NCBI GenBank assembly: GCA_958421275.1
Contig: CATZLI010000003.1
Location: forward strand, 186,001 to 250,000
From: an uncultured Collinsella sp.
GTDB lineage: Bacteria; Actinomycetota; Coriobacteriia; Coriobacteriales; Coriobacteriaceae
Direction: 5' to 3'
Length of the DNA: 64,000 nt
Part shown: positions 34,373 through 43,827 of the stretch, piece after piece
How the letters are laid out: the number at the start of each line of letters is the position of its first letter
Position numbering within the stretch: position 1 is the stretch's first letter
Made by a program: the position numbers and the translations under genes
Notes under the pieces: model-generated
The model's database searches: none
What the model saw: the letters and a program-made list of their open reading frames with translations, nothing else
Told to the model about the DNA's origin: nothing

Positions 34373-36946
34373 CTAGAACGTCTGCTCGTAGTCGCTGTGC
34401 TTTTTGGCCGAACGCACCAGGAACTCCTGGTTGGTGTTGGTGCCCTTAAGACCCTTGATAAACGACGCAGCTGCGCGCTCGGTGTTGTTCATGCCGGCAA
34501 GAATGCGACGCAGGCCAAAGACAAACGGACGCATCTGCTCGTCAACCAACAGGTCCTCGTTACGCGTACCGGAGGCAACGGGGTCGATGGCCGGGAAGAT
34601 GCGGCGGTCGGCCAGGTCGCGGTCGAGCTTGAGCTCCATGTTGCCGGTGCCCTTGAACTCCTCAAAGATGACCTCGTCCATCTTGGAGCCGGTGTCGATG
34701 AGGGCAGAGGCCAGGATGGTGAGCGAGCCACCGTTCTCGATATTGCGGGCTGCGCCCAGGAAGCGCTTGGGCGGATACAGTGCCGCCGAATCGACGCCGC
34801 CCGAAAGGATGCGGCCTGAGGCGGGCGCCGCCAAGTTGTAGGCGCGGGCAAGACGCGTGATGGAGTCGAGCACCACCACGACATCGCCGCCCAGCTCCAC
34901 GATGCGCTTGGCGCGCTCGATGACGAGCTCTGCCACACGAGTGTGGTTGTCGGCGGGCATATCGAAGGTCGACGCCACAACCTCGCCCTTGATGGAACGC
35001 TGCATATCGGTAACCTCTTCGGGGCGCTCGTCGACGAGCAGGCAGATGAGGTGCACCTCGGGGTTGTTAATCGAGATAGACTGGCAGATCTTCTTGAGGA
35101 TTGTGGTCTTGCCGGCCTTGGGCGGGGACACGATCAAGCCACGCTGACCCTTGCCGATCGGCGACACGATGTCGATGGCGCGACCGGTAATGGAGTCCTT
35201 GCCATGCTCCATGCGCAGCGGCTCGTTGGGATAGACCGGGGTGAGGTCACCGAACTTGGGGCGGTTGCGAATCTGCTCGGGGTCTAGACCGTTGACGGTC
35301 GTGATTTTGGCGAGGCCGGCGCGCTTGTCGCCGCCGCGCGAAGGACGAAGCGAGCCCTCGATGACGTCGCCCGTGCGCAGACGCGCGGAGCGGATGAGGT
35401 AGGCGGGCACGAAGGCGTCGTCGTTGGACTTCATGTAGCCATGGGCATGGATGATACCGGAGCTGTCCGGACGAATCTGCAGGATGCCCTTGATGTCGCG
35501 GAAGCCCTCGGCCTTCGCGGCGGTGACGTAGATCTCCTCGACGAGCTCGGCTTTCTTCTTGCCGGTCGTCTCAATCTCGAACTCCTTGGCCTTCTCGCGC
35601 AGCTCGGCGACCTTCATGGCCGCGAGCTCCTCGCGCGAAAGCGTGGGCTCGGTGGGAGCGGCATTACGCTCCTTGTTGCGCTGCTTGCGATCGCGCTGGC
35701 GGTTGCGGCGGTCGTTGTTGCGCTCGTCCTTGCGCTCGTTGCGCTCGTCGTTGCGCTTGTGCTGGCGACGGTTGGGGCGAGCGCCGTCTTCGGCCTCGGC
35801 GGGCGCGGCGCCATCGGTTGCGGCGGCATCGGCGTTAGCCGCAGTATCATCGCTGGCCTCGGCCTTGGAATCGCCCTGCAGCTCGGCCTCGGCCTGCTGC
35901 TCGGACGCCTTGGCCTTAGCGGACTTCTTACGACCGCGCTTGGGCTTCTCGGACGCAGACTGTTCGACGTCTTGGGGCTCGGCGGCATCAGTCGATGCAT
36001 CGGCGGTCGTCTCGGCGGAATCCTCGGACGCACCCTTCTTGGCAGTCTTGGCCTTGGACGTGCGCTTAGCAGCAGTACGATGGCTGCGACCAGGACGGAC
36101 GTCGGCGGGCTCGACATCGGCGGGAGCGGCCTCGGAAGTCGTAGCATCCTGGACGGGTGCATCGGCAGCGGTTGCAGACTCGGCGGTCGCCGCAGCATCC
36201 CGAGCGGCTGCAGCTGCGGCTGCGGCCTTCTCTGCCTCGACGAAGGCCTTGGGCTTGCGACCGCGACGGTGCGGGCGCAAAGCCGGATCGACAACGGGAA
36301 CTTCGCTGGCCTCGACAGGCGCAGCGGACTCAGCAGGCGATGCGCCCTCCCCTGCCGCGGAACGAACCGAAGCCTCGGTGAGCTCGAGGGTTACCTGATC
36401 GGCAACCTGCTCGGCCTTAACAGCCGTGCGACGGCGTGTGCGCGTTGCCGGCTTCTCGGTCGGCAGGTCGGCGGCAGGGGTCTCGGTGGCGGCAGGGGTC
36501 TCGGGCACAGACGGAGCTGCAAGCTCGGTCAGAGCCGCGGCCTCGCGCTCGGCAGCACGACGGCGGGCGCGCACCACCTGAGCCTCGCTAATCTGCGCCA
36601 ACGCACGTGCCTGCGCGACCTCATCGGAAATCGACGCCGAGGAGTCAGCTGCAACGGTGCGCTTGGCGCGCGTCGTGCGCGTGGTACGGCGCTTGGGCTT
36701 GGTGACCTCCTCGCCGTCAGCGGCAGGCTTGGCCGTGCGGCGCATGCGCTTGGGCTTTGCCGGAGCAGCCTCCTCACCAGTTGCAGGCACGGCCTTCTCA
36801 GCCGCTACAGGCGTAGGCGTCGAAGCAGCCTTAGGCGTCACAGGAGCCGAGGCTTGCGCGGGCGCCGAGACCTGGTCCGACGCAACCGGTGCAGCGGGAG
36901 CGGCTTGCGTCGTCGTTATTTCGTTTTCTTGCTGTTGATCAGACAC
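34373..36946 (-). CDS. rho: Transcription termination factor Rho with very long N-terminal extension
   Basis: 857 residues, about twice the length of E. coli Rho. The core (about 433-857) has Rho-N (LSREELAAMKVAELREKAKEF), the RNA-binding domain (GILQIRPDSSGIIHA), Walker A SPPKAGKTTILKK, Walker B DVVVVLDSITRLARAYN and the Q/R-loop block SGGVDSAALYPPKRFLGAARN. The first 430 residues are low-complexity, alternating Ala/Glu/Pro stretches with Lys/Arg-rich patches (KPKRGRKKSAKAKA), as in other actinobacterial Rho insertions but longer. This region may bind RNA nonspecifically or drive condensation. A single-gene transcript with a promoter near 37091-37118. Confidence 0.96.
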   Translation of the reverse strand: MSDQQQENEITTTQAAPAAPVASDQVSAPAQASAPVTPKAASTPTPVAAEKAVPATGEEAAPAKPKRMRRTAKPAADGEEVTKPKRRTTRTTRAKRTVAADSSASISDEVAQARALAQISEAQVVRARRRAAEREAAALTELAAPSVPETPAATETPAADLPTEKPATRTRRRTAVKAEQVADQVTLELTEASVRSAAGEGASPAESAAPVEASEVPVVDPALRPHRRGRKPKAFVEAEKAAAAAAAARDAAATAESATAADAPVQDATTSEAAPADVEPADVRPGRSHRTAAKRTSKAKTAKKGASEDSAETTADASTDAAEPQDVEQSASEKPKRGRKKSAKAKASEQQAEAELQGDSKAEASDDTAANADAAATDGAAPAEAEDGARPNRRQHKRNDERNERKDERNNDRRNRQRDRKQRNKERNAAPTEPTLSREELAAMKVAELREKAKEFEIETTGKKKAELVEEIYVTAAKAEGFRDIKGILQIRPDSSGIIHAHGYMKSNDDAFVPAYLIRSARLRTGDVIEGSLRPSRGGDKRAGLAKITTVNGLDPEQIRNRPKFGDLTPVYPNEPLRMEHGKDSITGRAIDIVSPIGKGQRGLIVSPPKAGKTTILKKICQSISINNPEVHLICLLVDERPEEVTDMQRSIKGEVVASTFDMPADNHTRVAELVIERAKRIVELGGDVVVVLDSITRLARAYNLAAPASGRILSGGVDSAALYPPKRFLGAARNIENGGSLTILASALIDTGSKMDEVIFEEFKGTGNMELKLDRDLADRRIFPAIDPVASGTRNEDLLVDEQMRPFVFGLRRILAGMNNTERAAASFIKGLKGTNTNQEFLVRSAKKHSDYEQTF

Positions 36947-37090
36947 AGTGTTTGCTCAACTTTCTTTTCAAGCCCTGTGATCACATGCTCCCTGCATAAA
37001 CCTTCAGGGCGGCTAAACAATCTAGCTCCGTCAAATACCGACGGACATCATTGATCTGTATCGAGATATTTGCGTCATATACGCAGCGTT

Positions 37091-37118
37091 AGTGTAACAC
37101 AACCGCAACCACCTGCAA
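37091..37118 (-). promoter_or_regulatory. rho: Candidate rho promoter
   Basis: On the minus strand TTGCAG (plus 37113-37118) and TACACT (plus 37091-37096) are 16 nt apart, giving a leader of about 140 nt before the rho ATG. Rho genes often carry autoregulated leaders; no specific structure was resolved. Confidence 0.45.
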
Positions 37119-37121
37119 CTT

Positions 37122-37153
37122 AGTCATTGAGGACGTTCTTAAACGACTAGTCA
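37122..37153. repeat. 32-bp dispersed repeat (GGACGTTCTTAAA type), copy 1
   Basis: Differs by one base from 56636-56667. It begins AGTCATTG, continues GGACGTTCTT and ends AAACGACTAGTCA, containing the palindrome GACTAGTC, and is followed by GGGACA as in the other copy. Confidence 0.8.
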
Positions 37154-37200
37154 AAAGGGACAATCTTTGGTTTAACACCCACAAATCTGACTGCCTCCGC

Positions 37201-37355
37201 CAAAACTGTGGCGGTTTACTACGATGAATCGCTCAACCGCGATCACTCCGAAACTTGTTGAACTAAAACCGCAGGTAGATGCCTTGCACTTTTTTGCGAA
37301 AAGCCGGCGTAGTTGGAATTTCTCATTTCATCGTAGTAAACCGGCATAGTTTCGT
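37201..37355. repeat. Long inverted-repeat element (arms GGTTTACTACGATGAA)
   Basis: Arms 37212-37228 and 37327-37343 are perfect 17-bp complements, and imperfect pairing extends outward into AAACTG/CATAGTTT. The 98-base interior includes TAAAACCGCAGGT (37264-37276), whose complement recurs inside the inverted repeat at 58534-58656. No coding potential. It lies between argS and rho. Confidence 0.7.
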
Positions 37356-37395
37356 ATTTCCAGCAGTTCCAAATTCGTCAATACGTCGGCGTTTG

Positions 37396-37429
37396 CAAAA
37401 AGCCCGACCTCCGTGGGAGATCGGGCTTT
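37396..37429 (-). terminator. Terminator of argS
   Basis: AAGCCCGA and TCGGGCTT form the base of the stem with CTCC/GGAG inside, followed by TTTTTGC on the minus strand, 46 bases past the argS stop. Confidence 0.88.
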
Positions 37430-37474
37430 CAAGGCTTAGTTAAACCAAGTCTGTACGGTCAAATGACCCGTAGC

Positions 37475-39328
37475 TTACATCTGCTCGGGCGCGGAAACGC
37501 CAACGAGGGTGAGCACCAGAGCGAGCGTCACGCGGACGGCGTCGCAAGCGGCCAGACGGGCGCGCGAAAGCTCGGGGTCGACGGGACGGCCCTCACTCGG
37601 CAGAACCTGGCAGGCAGCGTAGAAGCTATGGAAGTCGCCGGCGAGTTCCTCAGCAAAGTGCGTCAGACGGAACGGGGCGCGGTCGCGAGCGCAGCTGGCG
37701 ATGAGGTCGGTGAGCTCGTTGAGCTTGCGCGAAAGGGCGAGCTCGGTCGGGTCGGTCAGCAGCGAGTAATCGACGTTCTCGCCGATGGCCTTCTCGGCGA
37801 CGTCCTTCATGCCCATCTCGTCAGCCTGCTCGGGCGTAACGTCAGCGGCACGGCGCAGGATGGAGCACACGCGGGCGTGAGCGTACTGCACGTAGTACAC
37901 CGGGTTGGAGTTATCGCGCTTCTTAACAGCCTCAATATCGAAGTCGACCATCTGGTTGGAGCTCTTGGAGATGAGCGTGTAGCGAGCGGCATCGGAGCCG
38001 ACCTCGTCGACGAGCTCCTGCAGGGTCACCATGGTGCCCTTGCGCTTGGACATACGGACGGGCTTGCCGTTACGCAGCAGGTTGACGAGCTGGCCCAGCA
38101 GAACCTCAAACTTGCCGGGATAGCCAAGAGCGTCGCAGACGCAGCGGACGCGCTCGATGTAGCCGTGGTGGTCGGCGCCCCAGATGTCGATGACGTGGTC
38201 GACGCGCTGGAACTTATCCCAGTGATAGGCGACGTCGGAGGCGAAGTAGGTGTACTCGCCGTCGGACTTGATCAGAACGCGGTCCTTGTCATCGCCCAGG
38301 TCGGTGGAGCGGAACCACAGGGCGCCGTCCTTGGTGTAGAGGTAGCCCATCTTGTCGAGCTTCTCAAAAGCGCGGTCGACGGCGGAGGTGCCGGCGGTCT
38401 CGCCCTCGGTGTCCTTCACATACAGCGAGCGCTCGGAGAACCAACGATCGAAGTCGCAATTGACGGCGTGGCAGAGGTCGCGCATGTTGTCGACCATCTT
38501 TACATAGCCGCGCTCGCGGAAGCTCTCCATGCGCTTCTGCGGATCGGCGTTGACCCACTTATCGCCGTCGGTGCGCCAGAACTCGGCGGCCTCGTCGATG
38601 ATGTAGTCGCCGCCGTAGGAGTCCTTGCCCAGAGTCTCGGCAAAGTTGTCCTGATACGGATGGGTCTCGGGATGCTCGTCGTTCTCGTCGGCAACAAAGG
38701 CGTCGCGGTCGGCGATCAGCAGCTTGTGAGCCTCGTCGATATCCACGCCCTGCTTGGCGATGATGTCGGCAAGCTGCATATAGCGCGTGCTGATGGAGTT
38801 GCCGAAGGTGTTCATCTGAGAGCCGTGGTCGTTGATGTAGAACTCACGCTGGATGTCGTAACCGGCGTGATCCATAACGCGGCAGAGCGAGTCGCCCAGC
38901 GCGGCCCAGCGGCCGTGGCCGATGTGCATGGGGCCGACGGGGTTAGCGGAAACGAACTCGACCTGGGTCTTCAGGCCACCACCGACGTTGGACTTAGCGA
39001 AGTCCATACCCTTCTCGCGAGCCTCGCCAAAGATGGCATTCTTGACGGCAACGGAGAGGTAGAAGTTGATGAAGCCGGGGCCTGCGATCTCGACCTTCTC
39101 GATCGCGGGGTCCTCGGGCATATGGGCAACGATGGCCTCGGCGATCTTGCGCGGGGCGCAGTGGGCCAGCTTGGCGGACTTCAGGGCCATGGTAGAGGTC
39201 CACTCGCCATGAGAAGTGTCAGCCGGTCGCTCGATAGCGCAATCGTCAAGTTCAAATGCGGAAAGGTCGCCGGCCTCCTGGGCCGCAGCAAGCGCAGCGC
39301 GTACCAGCTCTTCAATCTTCTCGGGCAT
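37475..39328 (-). CDS. argS: Arginyl-tRNA synthetase
   Basis: 617 residues from ATG 39328, preceded by AGGAGGATCT; the frame opens earlier but the protein start MPEKIEELVRAAL fits. Class I synthetase: HIGH motif in ANPVGPMHIGHGRW, KMSKS variant RMSKRKGTM, and the ArgS C-terminal anticodon-binding domain ending LALVLTLVGVSAPEQM. It charges tRNA-Arg with arginine in the cytosol. Single gene on the minus strand with its own terminator. Confidence 0.96.
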   Translation of the reverse strand: MPEKIEELVRAALAAAQEAGDLSAFELDDCAIERPADTSHGEWTSTMALKSAKLAHCAPRKIAEAIVAHMPEDPAIEKVEIAGPGFINFYLSVAVKNAIFGEAREKGMDFAKSNVGGGLKTQVEFVSANPVGPMHIGHGRWAALGDSLCRVMDHAGYDIQREFYINDHGSQMNTFGNSISTRYMQLADIIAKQGVDIDEAHKLLIADRDAFVADENDEHPETHPYQDNFAETLGKDSYGGDYIIDEAAEFWRTDGDKWVNADPQKRMESFRERGYVKMVDNMRDLCHAVNCDFDRWFSERSLYVKDTEGETAGTSAVDRAFEKLDKMGYLYTKDGALWFRSTDLGDDKDRVLIKSDGEYTYFASDVAYHWDKFQRVDHVIDIWGADHHGYIERVRCVCDALGYPGKFEVLLGQLVNLLRNGKPVRMSKRKGTMVTLQELVDEVGSDAARYTLISKSSNQMVDFDIEAVKKRDNSNPVYYVQYAHARVCSILRRAADVTPEQADEMGMKDVAEKAIGENVDYSLLTDPTELALSRKLNELTDLIASCARDRAPFRLTHFAEELAGDFHSFYAACQVLPSEGRPVDPELSRARLAACDAVRVTLALVLTLVGVSAPEQM

Positions 39329-39670
39329 AGATCCTCCTTGTGTTAAAGCCCCCGAGCTCTTGGTCACTCGTAGGGCAAAAGCCAGAGTTTGTAGCACTCT
39401 ATCACAAGCGACGGGCACTGTCGCAGGGTAAAGCTAATAGATATTGCATATGCACAAAAATGACTACAGCTTGTATGGAGTCACTCAAAGATGCCAGTCT
39501 GCCTGCAGATTATGCAGGCGTTGAAAATGCATAAAGGTGTGAATGAGCTGCGTCTGTTATCGAATACTCTTACCTATCAGAGTTGTGTGCTTTTCCTGCA
39601 TAAAGTACGGGTTTGCGCACGTCAGCGTGTTATTCTAGACATACGTAAATTCGTATAAGTTGGAGGTAGC
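39329..39670. other. Intergenic region argS/carD
   Basis: A divergent region of about 340 bases, AT-richer than average, with no supported gene or RNA. It should hold the promoters of both argS and carD; TATTCT near 39629 is a weak -10 candidate for carD. Confidence 0.35.
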
Positions 39671-40156
39671 ATGTTCTCAATCGGTCAACACGTCATTCAT
39701 CCGGGCCAGGGAGTCTGCACCGTCGTCGGTTTTAGGGACGACACACCGCAGCCCATGCTGCTGCTCGAGACCAAGCAGGGACATGCGCAGACGATCCTCA
39801 TGTACCCCGTGGCGCAGGCCGACCGTCTGCACGCCGCCATCTCTCAGCAAGATGCCGAGCACCTGCTGAGCCACTATGACGAGCTGGAGTGCGACACCTT
39901 TACCGAGCGCAACAGCTCGCTCGAGGAGACGCACTTTAAGCAGCAGCTCAAGCTGGGCGCGCCCGAGACGGTCCGCGTGGCAAAAACCATGATGCACCGA
40001 ATTCGCCAGGCCGAGGAAGCTGATAAAAAGCCCAGCTCCTACTACATGCGCGTACTCAAGGAAGCCAAGCGCCGCTCCATCGAGGAGTTCGCCGTGGCCC
40101 TGGGCGTCACCGAGGAGGACGCCGAAGCCCGCCTAGCCCAAGCCGCCCTCAACTAA
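39671..40156 (+). CDS. carD: CarD-family RNA-polymerase-binding regulator
   Basis: 161 residues with GGAGG five bases before the ATG. The N-terminal RNAP-interacting domain starts FSIGQHVIHPGQGVCTVVGF (residues 2-21), the CarD/TRCF Tudor-like fold. The C-terminal helical domain (SYYMRVLKEAKRRSIEEFAVALG) corresponds to the DNA-binding part of CarD. These proteins stabilise open promoter complexes, notably at rRNA promoters. Close relatives are common in Coriobacteriia. A monocistronic unit ending in a REP-like hairpin (40170-40210). Confidence 0.85.
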   Translation: MFSIGQHVIHPGQGVCTVVGFRDDTPQPMLLLETKQGHAQTILMYPVAQADRLHAAISQQDAEHLLSHYDELECDTFTERNSSLEETHFKQQLKLGAPETVRVAKTMMHRIRQAEEADKKPSSYYMRVLKEAKRRSIEEFAVALGVTEEDAEARLAQAALN

Positions 40157-40169
40157 CCCATCCGCGCCA

Positions 40170-40210
40170 AAAACCACCACAAAGGGGACAGGCACCTTTG
40201 TGGTGGTTTT
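40170..40210. repeat. REP-like hairpin family 1, copy 1
   Basis: Arms AAAACCACCACAAAGG (40170-40185) and CCTTTGTGGTGGTTTT (40195-40210) are perfect 16-bp complements around GGACAGGCA. Forward orientation (GGGGACAGGCACC). Lies 14 bases after carD and may also act as its terminator. Confidence 0.9.
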
Positions 40211-40264
40211 CTTGTTCTAGTAGTATTCATTCTTATCGATACCCACGAGCACAAGGAGTCTCTT

Positions 40265-40864
40265 ATGGCAGAGCCGCTTACCGCCGGAATCACCCGCGAC
40301 CGCGCGTTCGAACTGCTCAACGAGCACAACAAGGACCCGTTCCACATCACCCATGGCGAGACGGTCGAGGGCACTATGCGCTACTTTGCGCGCGAGTTCG
40401 ACCCCGAGAACGAGGAGTTTTGGGGCATCGTCGGTCTGCTGCACGACCTGGATTGGGAGGAGCATGAGGACGACCCCATGAACCACACCATCTATGCTGC
40501 CGAGATTCTTGAGGGCGAAGGTGCGTCTCCCGAGCTCATTCGCGCCATCCAGACGCACACGTCCGACTTCAACACCTCGCTGCCCAAGCCCGAGCTGCAG
40601 ATGGAAAAGATCTTGTTTGCCTGCGATGAGCTCACCGGTCTGATCGGCGCTGCAGTCATCATGCGCCCGAGCAAGAGCGTTATGGACTTTACGACCAAGT
40701 CGCTCAAGAAGAAGTTCAAGGACAAACGCTTTGCCGCCGGCTGCTCGCGCGACGTGATTTCGCAGGGCGCCGAGATGTTGGGCTGGGAGCTCCCCGAGCT
40801 CTTTGACCGCACGATCGCGGCCATGCAGTCCTTCGCCCCCGACCGAGATACCTTCCAGGCCTAA
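40265..40864 (+). CDS. HD-domain hydrolase
   Basis: 199 residues, AAGGAG before the ATG. HD superfamily: HITHGETVEGTMRYFARE, then GLLHDLDWEEHEDDP (the HD pair at about 61-62), AIQTHTSDF with a further metal-binding His, and FACDELTGLI with the Asp. Small HD proteins of this kind hydrolyse nucleotides or phosphoesters; the substrate is unknown. It lies between two REP-like hairpins (40170-40210, 40881-40921) and is probably a single-gene transcript. Confidence 0.85.
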   Translation: MAEPLTAGITRDRAFELLNEHNKDPFHITHGETVEGTMRYFAREFDPENEEFWGIVGLLHDLDWEEHEDDPMNHTIYAAEILEGEGASPELIRAIQTHTSDFNTSLPKPELQMEKILFACDELTGLIGAAVIMRPSKSVMDFTTKSLKKKFKDKRFAAGCSRDVISQGAEMLGWELPELFDRTIAAMQSFAPDRDTFQA

Positions 40865-40880
40865 CCGTCAACGCCACCTA

Positions 40881-40921
40881 AATCCACCACAAAGGGGACA
40901 GGCACCTTTGTGGTGGTTTTT
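40881..40921. repeat. REP-like hairpin family 1, copy 2
   Basis: CCACCACAAAGG (40884-40895) and CCTTTGTGGTGG (40905-40916) around GGACAGGCA, followed by TTTTTG. Forward orientation. Lies between the convergent HD gene and proA. Confidence 0.9.
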
Positions 40922-40934
40922 GTTTGCGCGGGCG

Positions 40935-42221
40935 TTAGGGGCGGACCTGGCCGGTGCCGCGGAGCTTGTATTTGTAGGTGGTGAGGGCCTCGGCGGCAAA
41001 GGGGCCACGGGCGTGGAGTTTTTGGGTCGAGATGCCGATCTCGGCGCCCAGGCCAAACTCGCCGCCGTCGGTGAAGCGCGTGCTGGCGTTGGCGTACACG
41101 GCCGAGGCATCGACCGCATCCAGGAAGCGCTCGCAAGCATCCGTGTCCTCGGCAACGATGGCCTCGGAGTGCATCGTGCCGTAGCGGTTGATGTGTGCGA
41201 TGGCCTCGTCCTCGTTTGCCACGACCTTCACGCTCATCTCGAGAGCCAGGTACTCGCGACCCCAGTCCTCCTCAGTCGCGGCGACGTAGTTGTCGCCCTC
41301 GGCAAGCCCAGCGTCGGCGCATGCGGCGCACGTGGCCTCGTCGCCGTGAATGAGCACGCCGTGGTCGTGCAGCACGGCAACGACCGCCGGCAAAAACGAA
41401 TCTGCCACGGCACGGTCGACCAGCAGCGACTCGGCGGCATTGCACACGCCTACGCGCTGGGTCTTGGCATTAACGATAATGTTGAGCGCCTTATCAAAGT
41501 CGGCGGATTCATGCACGTAGATGTGGCAGTTGCCAGTGCCCGTCTCGATCACCGGCACAAGCGACTCGCGCACGCAGCGCTGGATCAGGCCTGCACCGCC
41601 GCGCGGAATGAGCACGTCGACGACACCGCGGAGCTTCATGAGCTCGCCAGTGGCCTCGCGGTCGGTGGACTCGATCATCGACACGGCCTCACGCGGGAAG
41701 CCCTTGGCCTCAAGCGCATCGGCCAGCAGCTCGGCGATCATGGCACACGAGTGATAGGCCAGCGAGCCGCCGCGCAGAATGCAGGCGTTGCCGGTACGGA
41801 TGCAGATGCCCGCGGCGTCGGCCGTCACGTTGGGGCGCGCCTCGTAGACCATAGCGACCAGGCCCAGCGGCACACTCACACGGGTCAGGTCCACGCCGCT
41901 TGCAAGCACGCGGTGGTCGAGCACGCGGCCCACGGGATCAGGCAGCTCGGCGAGCTTTTCCAGGCCGGCGGCCATGCCCTCGACGCGCTCGGGCGTCAGC
42001 AGCAGGCGATCGAGCAGTCCGGCCGAAGTGCCCGCATCGCGCGCGGCGGACATATCGAGCTCGTTAGCGGCGACGATGGAGTCGACACCGTTGCGCAGTG
42101 CTGCGGCCATGGCGCGCACGGCCTCCTGACGCTGCTCATCGCTCGCCGTGGCAAGCGAGGCCGACGCTGCCTTGGCGGCAACGGCAAGATCGTGGACATA
42201 CGTGGCTATATCGACCGACAT
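40935..42221 (-). CDS. proA: Gamma-glutamyl phosphate reductase
   Basis: 428 residues, AAAGGG before the ATG. An aldehyde-dehydrogenase-fold enzyme with the ProA block ETGTGNCHIYVHESAD (catalytic Cys), GNACILRGGSLAYHS (NADPH binding), and FTDGGEFGLGAEIGISTQKLHARGPFA near the C-terminus. It reduces gamma-glutamyl phosphate to glutamate semialdehyde, the second step of proline synthesis. proB is on the same strand 1.8 kb upstream but separated by a hydrolase on the opposite strand, so the pair is not a simple proBA operon here. Confidence 0.96.
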   Translation of the reverse strand: MSVDIATYVHDLAVAAKAASASLATASDEQRQEAVRAMAAALRNGVDSIVAANELDMSAARDAGTSAGLLDRLLLTPERVEGMAAGLEKLAELPDPVGRVLDHRVLASGVDLTRVSVPLGLVAMVYEARPNVTADAAGICIRTGNACILRGGSLAYHSCAMIAELLADALEAKGFPREAVSMIESTDREATGELMKLRGVVDVLIPRGGAGLIQRCVRESLVPVIETGTGNCHIYVHESADFDKALNIIVNAKTQRVGVCNAAESLLVDRAVADSFLPAVVAVLHDHGVLIHGDEATCAACADAGLAEGDNYVAATEEDWGREYLALEMSVKVVANEDEAIAHINRYGTMHSEAIVAEDTDACERFLDAVDASAVYANASTRFTDGGEFGLGAEIGISTQKLHARGPFAAEALTTYKYKLRGTGQVRP

Positions 42222-42333
42222 GGGCGGCCCTTTCTCCTAGAAGTTTGCAACCATGGTAGCCGATTTGCGCATGGCCTCGCCCACGGCGGTAGAATTGGTC
42301 AACCCGAAACACCGCAACGAACGGAAGACTCAC

Positions 42334-43752
42334 ATGGCCCTTATCACTTCGTACCACGTCCCCGGCCTTTACGTCGAGGACCACAGCATCGACGTCCCCC
42401 TTGACTGGCGCGGCCTGGAGCCGATGCTCCTGGCCGTCGGCAGCACCATGCGCCGCGGCGCCATTCCGGCACCAATCGCCGGCGCGCCCGAGAGCATCAA
42501 GCTCTTCTACCGCGTGGTTTGCGCGCCCGACCGCATCAACGACGATCTGCCGCTGCTCCTGTTTTTGCAGGGCGGTCCCGGCGGCGAGAGCCCGCGTCCG
42601 CTGTCGCCCACAAGCGACGGCTGGATCGAGGAGGCCGTCAAGCACTTCCGCGTGGTCCTTCCCGACCAGCGCGGCACCGGACGCAGTAGCTGCATGGACG
42701 GGCGCACGATTGCCGCACTGGGCGAGCGCGCGACGGCGGCCGGCTCCGATGCCGCACGCTCGCAGGCTGACTTCCTCAAGCGCCACCTCGCCAGCTCCAT
42801 CGTGCGCGATTTTGAGTACCTGCGCCTGGTGGGCTTTGGCGGCAAGCCCTGGGTCACACTCGGGCAGAGCTACGGCGGCTTTTTGACGTTGAGCTATCTG
42901 TCGCTCTTCCCCGAAGGCGTGGCGGCGAGCTTTACCTGCGGCGGCATTCCACACGTGCCAGCGAGCGCAAGCGAGGTCTACGCGCACACCTTCCCGCGCA
43001 TGGCCGCCAAGACGCAGCAGTATTACGACCGCTACCCCGCCGACGTCGAGCGCGTGGCGGCACTGGCCGATGCGCTCGAGGCCCAGAAGCCCGTGCTGCC
43101 CGACGGCTCACCGATGACGGTCGAGCGCCTACAGCTCATGGGCAGCGACTTTGGTATGAAGCCGAGCTTTGAGCGCATGCATTGGATTGTCGATCACGCT
43201 TTTGTTGACGGCGACGGCACGCTGGCCTACGGCGCCTCGCTATCTGACAGCTTTTTGATGCGCGCCTTCGAGCGCACCAACACGCGTACAAACCCGCTGT
43301 ACTGGACACTGCAGGAGTTCATCTACGCCGACGGCGACACTATGCCCATTGGCTGGGCCGCGGCTGAAGAGAAGGCACACCGCGCCGAGTTCGACGCGCT
43401 CGCGCGCCCGCTCATGTTTACCGGCGAGGCAATGTTCCCGTGGATGTTCGAGCAGATGCCCGAGCTTAAGCCGTTTAAGCCCGCCATGGACCTGCTGATG
43501 GAAGACACCAGCTGGGACAAGATCTACGACCCGCAGCGCCTGGCCTGCAACGAGGTGCCGCTCCAGGCCGCGGTGTATTTCGACGACATGTACGTGGATT
43601 CGGGCTTGCAGCTCGACACGCTCAGCCGCGTGGGCAACTCACATGCCTGGGTGACCAACGAGTTTGAGCACGATGGTTTGCACGGTAGCGTGGTATTCAA
43701 GCACCTCTTCGACGAAGCGCTCAACCGCGGAGACCTGCGCCGGATCTTCTAG
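42334..43752 (+). CDS. Alpha/beta hydrolase, prolyl aminopeptidase (S33) family
   Basis: 472 residues from ATG 42334 (GGAAG upstream). LLLFLQGGPGGESPRP (about 69-84) holds the oxyanion motif HGGPG in the form QGGPGG; LPDQRGTGRSS; the nucleophile is in GQSYGGFLTLSYLSLFPEGV; the late histidine is probably in EFEHDGLHGS. Typical of proline iminopeptidase-like enzymes that remove N-terminal residues from peptides. Its position between proA and proB is intriguing because released proline would feed the same pool, but the strand is opposite and any link is inference. No signal peptide, so cytosolic. Confidence 0.88.
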   Translation: MALITSYHVPGLYVEDHSIDVPLDWRGLEPMLLAVGSTMRRGAIPAPIAGAPESIKLFYRVVCAPDRINDDLPLLLFLQGGPGGESPRPLSPTSDGWIEEAVKHFRVVLPDQRGTGRSSCMDGRTIAALGERATAAGSDAARSQADFLKRHLASSIVRDFEYLRLVGFGGKPWVTLGQSYGGFLTLSYLSLFPEGVAASFTCGGIPHVPASASEVYAHTFPRMAAKTQQYYDRYPADVERVAALADALEAQKPVLPDGSPMTVERLQLMGSDFGMKPSFERMHWIVDHAFVDGDGTLAYGASLSDSFLMRAFERTNTRTNPLYWTLQEFIYADGDTMPIGWAAAEEKAHRAEFDALARPLMFTGEAMFPWMFEQMPELKPFKPAMDLLMEDTSWDKIYDPQRLACNEVPLQAAVYFDDMYVDSGLQLDTLSRVGNSHAWVTNEFEHDGLHGSVVFKHLFDEALNRGDLRRIF

Positions 43753-43758
43753 CTAAGG

Positions 43759-43793
43759 AGTGTCCCAAAGTGCCGGCACAAAAGGAACGTCCC
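43759..43793. repeat. GGGACGTTCC/TGCCGGCACTT dispersed repeat, copy 1
   Basis: AAGTGCCGGCAC and AAGTGCCGGCA are direct copies about 28 bases apart, separated by GGAACGTCCCC. The same modules recur, arranged as a hairpin, at 56700-56775. Confidence 0.75.
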
Positions 43794-43827
43794 CAAGTGC
43801 CGGCAGTGGGACCCCGCCGCCTCAACG

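Noticed and set aside
35441..37054. A 537-codon open frame opposite the rho N-terminus
   Set aside because: Low-complexity Leu/Gly/Arg sequence caused by the Ala/Glu-rich Rho extension on the other strand.
37463..39346. A 627-codon open frame opposite argS
   Set aside because: Shadow of argS; Val/Ala/Gly-rich with no recognisable family.
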